Of a stretch of DNA of 64,000 nt, positions 25,096-33,661 are shown piece by piece. The DNA is taken from the NCBI RefSeq assembly GCF_003852425.1, contig NZ_QAJN01000023.1:1-64000 (forward strand). The letters run 5' to 3'. Numbering within the stretch: the first letter of the stretch is position 1; every line of letters begins with the position of its first letter. This stretch comes from Paucibacter sp. KBW04. GTDB lineage: Bacteria > Pseudomonadota > Gammaproteobacteria > Burkholderiales > Burkholderiaceae_C. The translations under genes and the position numbers were made by a program. The notes below the pieces were generated by a model that was given only the letters and a program-made list of their open reading frames with translations, was not told the DNA's origin and made no database searches.

Positions 25096-26949
25096 ATGAC
25101 TCAGCCCAAGACTTCGCTCGCCCTCGCAGCTGCGCTGCTATTCAGTGCCTGGGGTGCCGCCTCGGCCGCGTCGCCCAAGCCTGTCTTGGCGGACACGATT
25201 TATCTGGGCGGCGACATCGTCACCATCAATGAGTTGCAGCCCGAAGCCCAGGCGGTGGCGGTGCGCCAGGGCCGCATCCTCAAGGTCGGTGATCGCGATG
25301 AGCTGCTCAAGCTCAAAGGCCCCAAGACCCGGCTGGTGGACCTCAAGGGTCAGGTCTTGCTGCCTGGCTTTATTGATGGCCACGGGCATATCGCCAATGT
25401 GGGCTTCCAGGCGGCCTCGGCCAATTTGCTGCCCGCACCCGATGGCGCGGTGAACAACATCCCCAGCTTGCTGAAGACCTTGCGCGATGCCAAGCCCAAT
25501 GCCATCACGCAGAAAATGGGCTTCATCATCGGATTCGGTTATGACGACTCGCAGCTGGCCGAGCAGCGCCATCCTACGCGGGACGAGTTGGATCAGGTTT
25601 CCAAGGACGTGCCGGTGCTGGTCATTCACCAGAGCGGCCATCTGGGCGCGGTCAATAGCAAGGCCCTGGAATTGCTCAAGATCGACGCGAACAGCAAGAA
25701 CCCGCCCGGCGGCACCATACGCCGCCGCGAGGGCTCGCAAGAGCCCAACGGTGTGTTGGAAGAAAACGCCTTGTTCACCCTGCTCTTTCCCTTGCAGAGC
25801 AAGCTCGGCGAGACCGAGAACGAGGCCATGATCAAGGCCGGACAAGATCTGTATCTGCGCTTTGGCTACACCACCGCACAAGAAGGCCGTGCCTCCGCGC
25901 CCACCATCAAGACATTCACCCAGCTGGCGAAAAAAGGCGGCCTGCTGGTCGATGTGGTGGCCTATGCCGATATGGCCACGGCCGAGTCTTCTATGGACAG
26001 CCCCTGGACCTCGCGCGCCTACCAAGGCCACTTCCGCGTGGGCGGGGTCAAGCTCAATCTGGACGGCTCACCGCAGGGCAAGACGGCCTGGCTCAGCAAG
26101 CCCTATTACAAAGTGCCCGAAGGCCAGTCGGCCGACTATGCCGGCTACCCCAGTTACAAGAACGATAGCGATGTGGACGCCCTGGTGGAGCGTGCCTTCA
26201 GCAAGGGCTGGCAGGTGCTGGCCCATGTGAACGGCGATGCGGCCATTGATCAATACATCGCTGCCGTGCGCAAGGCCGAGGCCAAGCTGGGCCGGGCCGA
26301 TCGCCGCGCGGTGGCGATTCATGCGCAGACGGCGCGTTTTGATCAGGTGCAGGCCTTTCACGACCTGGCCATCATGCCCAGCTTCTTCCCCATGCACACT
26401 TTTTACTGGGGCGATTGGCACCGCGACTCGGTGCTGGGCAATGAGCGGGCACAGAACATCTCGCCCACCGGCTGGGCGCTGGAGCGCGGCATGATCTTCA
26501 GCTCGCATCACGACGCGCCGGTGGCCTTGCCCAGCTCCATCCGCGTGCTCTCGGCCACGGTCAACCGCAGCACCCGCACGGGCCAGGTCTTGGGTGCCGA
26601 TCAACGGGTTACGCCCCTGGTGGGGCTGAAGGCCCTGACCCTGTGGGCGGCGTATCAATACTTCGAGGAGAAGGACAAAGGCTCCATCGAGGTTGGCAAG
26701 CTGGCGGACTTCACCCTGCTGGACAAAAATCCCTTGAAGATTCCGCGTGAGCAACTCGCCAACCTAACGGTGACCGGCGCGATCAAACAGGATCGCCAGG
26801 TCTACACCCTGGGCAGCCAGACCCAGGCGAGCGGCAGCTGCCTGGCCTCGGACGCCTGCCTGGCCGCCGCGGCGCGCAGCCTGACGCTGGCGGGGCTGGT
26901 GCATGGGCATGCAGAAGACAGCCATGTCGCCAGTGCGATAGAACCATAG
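25096..26949 (+). CDS. Exported amidohydrolase (YtcJ/amidohydrolase-3 type)
   Basis: A 617-residue metal-dependent amidohydrolase with a signal peptide (about 1-26, ending in ASAA). The family signatures are present: an N-terminal beta domain, LLPGFIDGHGHIANVG (metal-binding HxH), a lysine/glutamate-containing barrel, HVNGDAAIDQ, SSHHDAPV, and the closing IEVGKLADFTLLDKNP. It should hydrolyse an amide-like substrate in the periplasm; the substrate is unknown. The C terminus carries an extra segment with two cysteines (SGSCLASDACLA). The ATG at 25096 has a GAGG motif upstream; longer frames are spurious. Confidence 0.9.
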   Translation: MTQPKTSLALAAALLFSAWGAASAASPKPVLADTIYLGGDIVTINELQPEAQAVAVRQGRILKVGDRDELLKLKGPKTRLVDLKGQVLLPGFIDGHGHIANVGFQAASANLLPAPDGAVNNIPSLLKTLRDAKPNAITQKMGFIIGFGYDDSQLAEQRHPTRDELDQVSKDVPVLVIHQSGHLGAVNSKALELLKIDANSKNPPGGTIRRREGSQEPNGVLEENALFTLLFPLQSKLGETENEAMIKAGQDLYLRFGYTTAQEGRASAPTIKTFTQLAKKGGLLVDVVAYADMATAESSMDSPWTSRAYQGHFRVGGVKLNLDGSPQGKTAWLSKPYYKVPEGQSADYAGYPSYKNDSDVDALVERAFSKGWQVLAHVNGDAAIDQYIAAVRKAEAKLGRADRRAVAIHAQTARFDQVQAFHDLAIMPSFFPMHTFYWGDWHRDSVLGNERAQNISPTGWALERGMIFSSHHDAPVALPSSIRVLSATVNRSTRTGQVLGADQRVTPLVGLKALTLWAAYQYFEEKDKGSIEVGKLADFTLLDKNPLKIPREQLANLTVTGAIKQDRQVYTLGSQTQASGSCLASDACLAAAARSLTLAGLVHGHAEDSHVASAIEP

Positions 26950-27014
26950 GCTCTGCTCCTGGCATGCTGGTCTGCTGGCCCCGTTTCCCTGTGCTAACAA
27001 ATTTGGAAGCCTTT

Positions 27015-27902
27015 ATGAGCCTACTCACTTCCCAGGACTTCTCCCCGCAAATCCTCGCCTTGTTCGACAAGTTTGTGCATGGCGATGTCAGCCGCCGCGC
27101 GTTTCTGGATCAAGCCAAAACCCATCTGGGCAGCGCGGCCGCAGCGGCGGCTACCTTGTCGGCCTTGAGCCCGCGCTTTGCCGTGGCCCAACAGGTCAGG
27201 CCTGATGACAAGCGGATTGAGACGCGCTGGCAAGAGTTTGATTCGCCGGCCGGCAACGGCAAGGTGAGGGGTTTGCTGGCCAAGCCTGCCAATGCAAAAG
27301 GCAAGCTGCCCGTCGTCCTGGTCGTGCATGAGAACCGGGGCCTGAACCCGCATATCGAGGACATCACGCGCCGCCTGGCCCTCGATGGTTTCCTGGCCTT
27401 CGCGCCGGACGCCTTGTTCACCCTGGGTGGCTACCCGGGTGACGAGGACAAGGCTCGCGAGCTCTTCCCCAAGCTGGATGCCGCCAAGACCCGCGCCGAT
27501 TTTGTCGCCTCGGCCAAGGCCTTGCAAAGCCTGCCCGAGGGCAATGGGCGTGTCGGCGTGGTGGGCTTTTGTTTCGGAGGTGGTGTTGCTAACTACTTGG
27601 CCACGCAGATCCCCGATCTGGCCGCCGCCGTGCCTTTTTACGGCGGCCAGCCGCCGGTGGAAGAAGTGGCCAAGATCAAAGCGCCCCTGCTGATCCACTA
27701 TGCGGGCCAGGACGAGCGCATCAACGCTGCTTGGCCCAAGTACGAGCAGGCCTTGAAAGCGGCCGGCGTCAGCTACGAGGCATTCGTCTACGAGGGCACT
27801 CAGCACGGCTTCAACAACGACACGACGCCGCGCTTTGATGCCAAGGCGGCCGCATTGGCTTGGCAGCGGACAGTGGAATTTTTGAGGGCGAAGCTGGGCT
27901 AA
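27015..27902 (+). CDS. Dienelactone-hydrolase-family protein (YghX-like)
   Basis: A 295-residue alpha/beta-hydrolase of the dienelactone hydrolase family. The N-terminal extension with SRRAFLDQAKTHLGSAAAAAATLSAL resembles a twin-arginine-type leader as in YghX proteins. The catalytic cysteine is in GFCFGGG, with the acid in AGQDERIN and histidine in EGTQHGFNND. It lies 65 bp downstream of the amidohydrolase and may be co-transcribed. The physiological substrate is unknown. The start at 27015 avoids an upstream non-coding extension. Confidence 0.88.
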   Translation: MSLLTSQDFSPQILALFDKFVHGDVSRRAFLDQAKTHLGSAAAAAATLSALSPRFAVAQQVRPDDKRIETRWQEFDSPAGNGKVRGLLAKPANAKGKLPVVLVVHENRGLNPHIEDITRRLALDGFLAFAPDALFTLGGYPGDEDKARELFPKLDAAKTRADFVASAKALQSLPEGNGRVGVVGFCFGGGVANYLATQIPDLAAAVPFYGGQPPVEEVAKIKAPLLIHYAGQDERINAAWPKYEQALKAAGVSYEAFVYEGTQHGFNNDTTPRFDAKAAALAWQRTVEFLRAKLG

Positions 27903-28074
27903 AGCGCGGGTCGGCGAGAGCCAGTCGCGCGCCATGCCTGGGCCTCTTGCGGAAAGACAGCATGCTTGGGCTCGAAAGTGCCAGGTCTTGCCAGTGCAAA
28001 CATGAGTGTGAATATTGCGTGATTGAGCCGGAATCGGCCCGCAGTTTCCTACTCGCAATGCGACACTGCCGCCC

Positions 28075-28869
28075 ATGCAACGAGTGCTTTTTACCCTTTT
28101 ACTTTTCCTCGGTTCGGGCCTGGCGGGCTGCAATCATCGGGGCGCTGATTCAACCGGTTCCGGCGGCCCCATCGAAACCAAGGTGATTGAGGAGCGCGCG
28201 GCGCCGCCTGAGGCTCGGCTGGCCTACGCGCATATCGCCGAGCTGGTCGCCCCAGAGGTGGAGCGGGAGCCGCTGCTGAGGGCCGGTCAACAGACCTGCC
28301 AGTCCATCGCTCAAAGCCAGCAATGCGTGCTGTTGGAGATGAGCGTGGCCACGGGCAAGGAGGCCACGGCCTCGCTCAAGATTCGCGCCACGGCCCAAGG
28401 CGTTCAGACCGTGCTGGAGCGCTTCAAGTCCCAGGGCAAGCTGACTTCTTTTTCGACTCATGCCGAAGATCTGGCCGCGCCTTTGTCGGATGGCGCCCGC
28501 AAGCTGGCCATGCTCAAGGACTACCGCGCCAAGCTCGAAGCCTTGAGCAATCGCGCCGCTGGCAATGTGGACGCCTTGATCAAGGTCAGCCACGAGCTGG
28601 CTCAGGTGCAGAGCGAGCTGGACGACGCCGCCACGGCGCAAGCGCGTTTGCAGCAAAGAGTGGATACACAAACCTTGCAGGTCTATATCCGCGATCCTGA
28701 GCTGCGCAGAGCGACAAGCCCGCTGCAACGCGCCTTCAGCGATTTTGGTGAAGACCTGTCACGCGGGCTCGCGGGTTTTGTGACGGCGCTAGCCTATCTG
28801 CTGCCTTGGCTCTTGGTCTTGGCGGGCTTGGTATGGGCGGTCTTGCGTTGGCGCAGGCGCAAGCAGTAA
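28075..28869 (+). CDS. DUF4349 lipoprotein
   Basis: A 264-residue envelope protein. A signal peptide with lipobox GLAGC (Cys at about 19) is followed by a ferredoxin-like first half containing EMSVATGKEATASLKIRA, a long coiled coil (about 150-205: KVSHELAQVQSELDDAATAQARLQ), a C-terminal membrane helix (about 232-256) and a basic end. This order matches DUF4349 proteins. The function is unknown. A histidine kinase or anti-sigma partner is not present nearby. Confidence 0.85.
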   Translation: MQRVLFTLLLFLGSGLAGCNHRGADSTGSGGPIETKVIEERAAPPEARLAYAHIAELVAPEVEREPLLRAGQQTCQSIAQSQQCVLLEMSVATGKEATASLKIRATAQGVQTVLERFKSQGKLTSFSTHAEDLAAPLSDGARKLAMLKDYRAKLEALSNRAAGNVDALIKVSHELAQVQSELDDAATAQARLQQRVDTQTLQVYIRDPELRRATSPLQRAFSDFGEDLSRGLAGFVTALAYLLPWLLVLAGLVWAVLRWRRRKQ

Positions 28870-29420
28870 GAGCGATGGTTGCCCGCCTTGACTCATGGCT
28901 TGGCTTGCAGGCCGGAAGGACCTCCTTGCTCGTTGCGCCCAGGTGCTTGACGAGATCGGGGCCGCCTTCTGTGAGCAGTTGCGGGCCCACTTTGTAGGCG
29001 CAGGCTTCAGGGCCGAGTTGAAGGCATTCAAGCCGATGGCAAACTGCCAGGCGGTAAGCAATGTCATCTGACCTCCTACCGTTCCATGATCCTCTTGGCC
29101 GCTTGCACGAACAGCGCCCAGACCGATCTTTGCGCTCGGCAGGCATAGGCGAGGCCAATAAACTGAGCTCCAAGCGCGGATGTTTCACGAGGTCTTTCCT
29201 CACTGACTTGACTCATCGATGCCTACTGAGTTCTTGGCGTTCAAGAACAGTTCCAATTTGGGTCCAGGGCTTGCGCGGATTTGCGGGGCACCTGATTTGC
29301 TGCTTGGCTCTCAACTCCGCATTTGTGCAAAACCTCGCAAGCTTGAACTCGCAGCTATCCTTGGCATGAATTCGTGCGGCGCTCTTGCGGCGCGTGCTTG
29401 CTGCAGGAAAAGGACTTTTG
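28870..29420. other. Intergenic region with possible gene remnant
   Basis: About 550 bp without a secure gene. On the minus strand two overlapping frames near 28880-29070 look partly coding (see the pseudogene entry). The remainder up to nikR shows no recognisable feature; the nikR promoter must lie near its right end. Confidence 0.5.
28880..29067 (-). pseudogene. Possible degraded gene fragment
   Basis: An ATG at 29067 has a very strong TAGGAGGT ribosome-binding site 5 nt upstream. Its own frame (MTLLTAWQFAIGLNAF...) soon loses good codon use, while the next frame over the same bases reads coherently (LGPEACAYKVGPQLLTEGG, then DLVKHLGATSKEVLPACK) with typical codon bias. That pattern fits a frameshifted remnant. 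No family is recognised. Confidence 0.3.
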
Positions 29421-29918
29421 ATGAAACGCCTGACCATGTCGCTGGATGATGAGTTGGCCCATGCGTTTGAGCATTGGGTGCAAGAGCGCGGCTACGAGAA
29501 CCGCTCCGAAGCCTTCCGCGACCTCTTACGCCAAGACCTGGGTGAGCGCCATATTGCCAAGCAGCCGCAAGGGCCTTGCGTCGCGGTCTTGAGTTACCTC
29601 TACGACCACCACCAACGCCAGCTGGCCCTGCGTTTGACCGAGATGCAGCATGCGCATCACGAGCTGACCGTGGCCACCACCCATGCCCATCTGGATCATC
29701 ACCATTGCGTGGAGACCGTGATCCTGCGTGGCCGCAGCGATCAGGTGCAGGCCTTTGCGCAATCCGTCATGGCCCAGCCCGGCGTCAGTCATGGGAATTT
29801 GCATCTGGTGCCAGTGGCTGCTGGGCACGCCCATGGCCATGACCATCCGGCGCCCGCCAAGCTCAAGAAACTCGGTAAGACGCCTGACAAGGTGGTTTCT
29901 CCGGCGAAAGGGAAGTAA
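29421..29918 (+). CDS. nikR: Nickel-responsive regulator NikR
   Basis: A 165-residue NikR. The N-terminal ribbon-helix-helix (about 1-45, MKRLTMSLDDELA) binds DNA. The ACT-like C-terminal domain carries all four high-affinity nickel ligands: H77, H88, H90 and C96, matching E. coli H76, H87, H89 and C95 with an offset of one. A His-rich tail (AAGHAHGHDH) extends it beyond the usual length of about 130-140 residues and may add metal buffering. An AGGAAAAGGA ribosome-binding region precedes the ATG at 29421. The downstream TonB receptor has a NikR-type operator, so nikR very likely controls nickel uptake across the outer membrane. Confidence 0.94.
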   Translation: MKRLTMSLDDELAHAFEHWVQERGYENRSEAFRDLLRQDLGERHIAKQPQGPCVAVLSYLYDHHQRQLALRLTEMQHAHHELTVATTHAHLDHHHCVETVILRGRSDQVQAFAQSVMAQPGVSHGNLHLVPVAAGHAHGHDHPAPAKLKKLGKTPDKVVSPAKGK

Positions 29919-30066
29919 GGCCTGATTTCTAGGCCGCACTGGGAGTTTGTATGCCAATGTGAGGGTGTGCCGCAAACTTCTGGGCTCAGCAGCAACCCTG
30001 GGTTGGCGGCCTGTGGGCGGCCAGCCTGGCTGGTTTCGGGCTCCTTGTTGATCGGGCATGATTCTT

Positions 30067-30093
30067 GTATGAGGAAATTTGTTTTCGTCATAC
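30067..30093. promoter_or_regulatory. NikR operator upstream of the TonB receptor
   Basis: GTATGA-N15-TCATAC. Both half-sites are exact copies of the E. coli NikR half-sites (GTATGA-N16-TCATAC), with a spacer one base shorter. The site is 46-72 bp upstream of the receptor ATG and directly downstream of nikR. It predicts nickel-dependent repression of the receptor. Confidence 0.85.
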
Positions 30094-30138
30094 GGTCATG
30101 AACCTCAGTTACAAAGACTGTCTCGGTCAAGGCGCTTC

Positions 30139-32295
30139 ATGAACTTCAATCACTCCACCAAACTTCCCAAGCCAGCGCTTTCGCGCTTTGCGATTGCCTC
30201 CGCTTTGCTGTTTGGCGCCACGACGCTGCAGGCTCAACAAAAAAGCGGGCAGGAGCTGAGCAAAGCGCAACTGCTGGCCGCAGCAAGCGTGCTGGACAAG
30301 GTCGAGGTCAGCGGCCGCCACTACGACAACGCGGTCGGCAGCTCGGACGCCGCCTCGCAAGGCGTGGTGCGGGCCGAGCTGTTGAAGAGCCGGCCCTTGC
30401 TGCGGCCGGGTGAGGTGCTGGAGACGGTGCCAGGTCTTGTCGTGACCCAGCACTCGGGCGATGGCAAGGCCAATCAGTACTTTTTGCGCGGCTTCAATCT
30501 GGACCATGGCACCGACTTCGCCACCACCGTCGATGGCCTGCCGGTCAATATGCCCAGCCACGGCCATGGCCAGGGCTATTCGGACCTGAACTTTCTGATC
30601 CCCGAGTTGGTCGAGCGCATCGACTATCGCAAAGGGCCTTACTTTGCCGCCAATGGCGACTTTGCCGCCGCCGGTTCGGCCGATATGCGCTTGCTGCGTC
30701 GTCTCAGCGATCCCTTTGTGCAGCTGACGCTGGGTGGCCATGGCTATGGGCGTGGCCTGGCGGCGGGCTCGGCCGAGGTGGGTGCGGGTCTGCATTTGCT
30801 TGGCGCTGCGGAGCTGATGCGCAATGACGGCCCCTGGACGCTGAAAGAAGGCCTGCGCCGCAACAATGGCTTGCTCACCCTGAGCAGTGGCGACGCCCGC
30901 TCCGGCTGGGCGGCCACCCTGATGGCTTATGACGCGAAGTGGAATTCCACCGACCAAGTGCCCCTGCGTTTGATCGAGGCCGGCAGTTACGAGGGCAAGC
31001 CCTTTGGCCGCTTCGATGCCATCGACCCCACGGACGGCGGCGAGAGCCAGCGCAGCAGTGTTTCCCTGCAATGGCATGACAGTGACGCGCAAGGCGGCAG
31101 CACCCAGCTGGCGGCCTATGCCATGAACTACCGGCTCAAGCTCTTCTCCAACTTCACCTATGCCATGGAAAGGCCCGAGACCGGCGACCAGTTCTCACAG
31201 CAGGACAGACGCAATGTCTACGGCCTCTCGGCCAGCCGCGCCCTGCAACACAAGCTCGGGGGCCTGGATGCGCGCAGCGAGTTGGGCCTGCAGCTGCGGG
31301 TGGACGATGCCCGCGTGGGCCTGTATGACAGCCAAGCCCGCGCCCTGATCGCCACCACCCGCGAGGACGAGCTGCGCCAAAGCCTGGCCAGCCTCTATGC
31401 CCAGACGGGTGTCGAGTGGTCGCCCAAATTCCGTTCGGTGCTGGGCCTGCGCCTGGACCGCATGGACGCGCGGGTGAACAGCCTCACCGAACCGCTCAAC
31501 TCCGGCCGGGCCGGCCAGACCTTGCTTTCACCCAAGCTCTCGCTGGTGTTTGGCCCTTGGTCCAAGACCGAGTTCTTCGTCAATGCCGGTCAAGGCTTTC
31601 ATAGCAATGACGCACGCGGCATGACGGCCGCCGTCGACCCCAAAACCGGCGAGGCGCAAGAGCGGGTGCAGCCCTTGGTCAAGGCCATGGGTAGCGAGAT
31701 CGGCATGCGCAGCGAATGGCTGCCGGGCCTGCAGAGTTCGCTGTCTCTGTGGCAGCTGAACTTCGATTCCGAGCTCACCTACACCGGCGATGCCGGCACC
31801 ACCAGCGCCCAAGGCCCCAGCCGCCGCTGGGGTGTGGAGTGGAACAACCACTGGCTGCCCGCGCCCTGGCTGCAGCTGGACCTGGACCTGGCCTGGACGC
31901 ACGCGCGCTTCAAGAACGATGAGAGCGACGACATCACGGTCGGCCGCTACATTCCCAACTCGGTCGATCAAGTCATCACCGGCACGGTGACGCTGAAGGA
32001 CATCGGCCCCTGGTCCGCCAGCCTCACCGGCCGCTACATCGGTAGCGGGCCTTTGAGTGCCGACAACAGCATGCGCTCCGAAGCCTCTCTGATCGCCAAT
32101 CTGCGCCTCACCCGCAAGCTGGGCGCCAAGATGGAGCTGAGCCTGGACGCGCTCAATCTCTTTGACCGCCGCTACAACGATATCGAGTACTTCTACGCCA
32201 CCCAGCTCAAGAGTGAGACGGCGCCGGTGAACGACAAGGTCGTCCACCCGGGTGAGCCGCGCAGCCTGCGGCTGACGCTGAAGGCGCAGTTCTGA
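30139..32295 (+). CDS. TonB-dependent receptor, predicted nickel uptake
   Basis: A 718-residue outer-membrane receptor. A signal peptide (about 1-33, ending in LQA) is followed by a plug domain with VEVSGRHYDN, ETVPGLVVTQHSGDG and FLRGFNLDHGTDFATTVDG, then a 22-strand beta-barrel ending in the aromatic LTLKAQF. An SHGHGQGYSD loop in the plug is His-rich and may touch metal. The nearby nikR gene and the NikR operator in its promoter make nickel, probably as a chelate, the best substrate guess. No ExbB/ExbD/TonB genes are present. It converges on the Crp-family gene with no gap. Confidence 0.9.
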   Translation: MNFNHSTKLPKPALSRFAIASALLFGATTLQAQQKSGQELSKAQLLAAASVLDKVEVSGRHYDNAVGSSDAASQGVVRAELLKSRPLLRPGEVLETVPGLVVTQHSGDGKANQYFLRGFNLDHGTDFATTVDGLPVNMPSHGHGQGYSDLNFLIPELVERIDYRKGPYFAANGDFAAAGSADMRLLRRLSDPFVQLTLGGHGYGRGLAAGSAEVGAGLHLLGAAELMRNDGPWTLKEGLRRNNGLLTLSSGDARSGWAATLMAYDAKWNSTDQVPLRLIEAGSYEGKPFGRFDAIDPTDGGESQRSSVSLQWHDSDAQGGSTQLAAYAMNYRLKLFSNFTYAMERPETGDQFSQQDRRNVYGLSASRALQHKLGGLDARSELGLQLRVDDARVGLYDSQARALIATTREDELRQSLASLYAQTGVEWSPKFRSVLGLRLDRMDARVNSLTEPLNSGRAGQTLLSPKLSLVFGPWSKTEFFVNAGQGFHSNDARGMTAAVDPKTGEAQERVQPLVKAMGSEIGMRSEWLPGLQSSLSLWQLNFDSELTYTGDAGTTSAQGPSRRWGVEWNNHWLPAPWLQLDLDLAWTHARFKNDESDDITVGRYIPNSVDQVITGTVTLKDIGPWSASLTGRYIGSGPLSADNSMRSEASLIANLRLTRKLGAKMELSLDALNLFDRRYNDIEYFYATQLKSETAPVNDKVVHPGEPRSLRLTLKAQF

Positions 32296-32952
32296 TCAGA
32301 GCAACTCGTGCACAGCGCGTTTGCGCACACCCAACAGGGCTGCCGCATTGCTGGAGCTCATGCTGGGCGTGGGCCGGAAGCCATGCAGGGCCTGGCGATT
32401 GACGCGCACGCTGGTGGGGCGGCGGTCTTGCAGCAGGTCTAACCTCAACATGCTGCTGATCACCCGCGAGATGGTCTCGTGCGCCGAGTCGATCAGCGCT
32501 GCCATCTCGCGCAAGGCGGGCAGGGTACAGGCCTCGGGCGTGGTTTCGCCGCGGGTCAGCATCAGCAGCAAGGCCTTGATGCGCTCGCCCACCGGGCCGG
32601 TGCGCAGCTGCGCAAAATCGCGCTGCTGGCGCTGGCTTTGCGACAAGGCTTGCAGCAAGAGGGCGCTGCTTGCTGCGTCATCGGCCAGCGCCACCGGCTG
32701 CAAGCGGCAGGCGGTCAGGGCCCGCAATTGGGCGGGCAGGCCGTTTGGGCAAAGCGCCTCGATGCCCAGCAAGTCGCCGGGCAGGGCCAGGCCCTTGACC
32801 AAGTTCTCGCCTTCTTGCTGGGGGCAGTCCAGGCGCATGGCACCGCTGCGCAAACGCCACAGCCCGCCACCTGGCGGCAATGGGTAGGCCACCCCTGCTG
32901 GCACATAGACGGCTTGGCCGTCGCTCGAATCAAGATCGGTTGCAAAACTCAT
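32296..32952 (-). CDS. Crp/Fnr-family regulator (divergent)
   Basis: A 218-residue protein with a degenerate cNMP-fold sensor domain (about 10-110) and a winged helix with LREMAALIDSAHETISRVISSM. It lacks an FNR-type cysteine cluster; cysteines at DCPQ, LCPN and TACR are scattered. The signal is unknown. It lies 65 bp downstream of a DUF2946 gene on the same strand and is probably co-transcribed with it. The C-terminal tail after residue 185 is longer than usual. Confidence 0.8.
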   Translation of the reverse strand: MSFATDLDSSDGQAVYVPAGVAYPLPPGGGLWRLRSGAMRLDCPQQEGENLVKGLALPGDLLGIEALCPNGLPAQLRALTACRLQPVALADDAASSALLLQALSQSQRQQRDFAQLRTGPVGERIKALLLMLTRGETTPEACTLPALREMAALIDSAHETISRVISSMLRLDLLQDRRPTSVRVNRQALHGFRPTPSMSSSNAAALLGVRKRAVHELL

Positions 32953-33017
32953 GAGGCCTCCGTCGGCCTGCAGCGCAGGCCCGTTTCTCAGTCAGTCAAA
33001 CGTCGTTGCTACGGCAT

Positions 33018-33422
33018 TCAGCAGACTGCGGGCGGCGCCCGAACGGCGGGTGAGGCCCAACTGCGGCTCAGGCCCGGCGCCGGGCCCGGCTCGGCCAGGG
33101 TAAGCCGCGTCGCGGCATCGAAGCGGGCGGGTGGCCCCGCGCCTGCGGGCGGCGGCAGGGCAAAGGAGGCGGCATGCGTCAGGCAGTAGTCGCAAGCCGC
33201 TTGATGCTTGACGACCCCGGGCGGCTCGGGAACCGAATCTGTATCGCCGGGTTCAAGCTGCACCCAGCGAGTCCCCTGGCTGGAGCAAACCTCGGCCCAG
33301 CTGCCATTGCTTGGGCTCGCTTGGGCCGCCAGCGCCTGCGATATCGAAGGCGCGAACGCGTTCATCAGCAGCGCCAGGATGGCCAGACTGATCAACCAGC
33401 GACGAAGCAGGAGCTTGGGCAT
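33018..33422 (-). CDS. DUF2946-family exported protein
   Basis: A 134-residue protein. The signal peptide or anchor is about 8-35. An EVCSSQGTRWVQL segment follows, then a CDYCLTHAASFALPPP motif; this C-x-x-C followed by H is the hallmark of DUF2946. The family is common beside copper-linked TonB receptors and YcnI/PCuAC genes, and a copper-related periplasmic role is inferred. Two other copies are in this window (43102-43494 and 59511-59939). I start at the ATG at 33422. An FNR-like site lies upstream. Confidence 0.82.
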   Translation of the reverse strand: MPKLLLRRWLISLAILALLMNAFAPSISQALAAQASPSNGSWAEVCSSQGTRWVQLEPGDTDSVPEPPGVVKHQAACDYCLTHAASFALPPPAGAGPPARFDAATRLTLAEPGPAPGLSRSWASPAVRAPPAVC

Positions 33423-33492
33423 ACCGGGGCGAGAACGATCCACAGGAAATGAGGGCAGGCGGCTGAGTGTAGGCAGGCAAGCTTGCTTTGGC

Positions 33493-33506
33493 TTGATCTA
33501 GAGCAA
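33493..33506 (-). promoter_or_regulatory. FNR-like box upstream of DUF2946/Crp pair
   Basis: On the minus strand TTGCTCTAGATCAA matches TTGAT-N4-ATCAA with one mismatch. Taking a start near 33458 puts it at -41.5, and TACACT (33466-33471) would be the -10. It fits control by FNR or by a Dnr-like Crp/Fnr protein, possibly the one encoded downstream. Confidence 0.4.
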
Positions 33507-33553
33507 AGCAAACATCGCTTTTTCGCGCCCAGGCCAAGGCGAGAAAACAGGTG

Positions 33554-33577
33554 CGTTGTGTAGCAATGTATATTTCG
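33554..33577. promoter_or_regulatory. ModE-like box upstream of modA
   Basis: CGTTGTGTA-N6-TATATTTCG matches the ModE palindrome CGTTATATA-N6-TATATAACG in 14 of 18 half-site positions, with the right spacing. It ends 84 bp before the modA ATG. Since modE is the last gene of the same operon, molybdate-dependent autorepression is predicted. Confidence 0.65.
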
Positions 33578-33661
33578 GTCCCGGTGCTGACTTCCGGCGA
33601 CTTTCAGCAAGACCGTCCCACTCTTTTTAGGCCTGCCGCCGCCTCACAGGAAAGCACTCGT

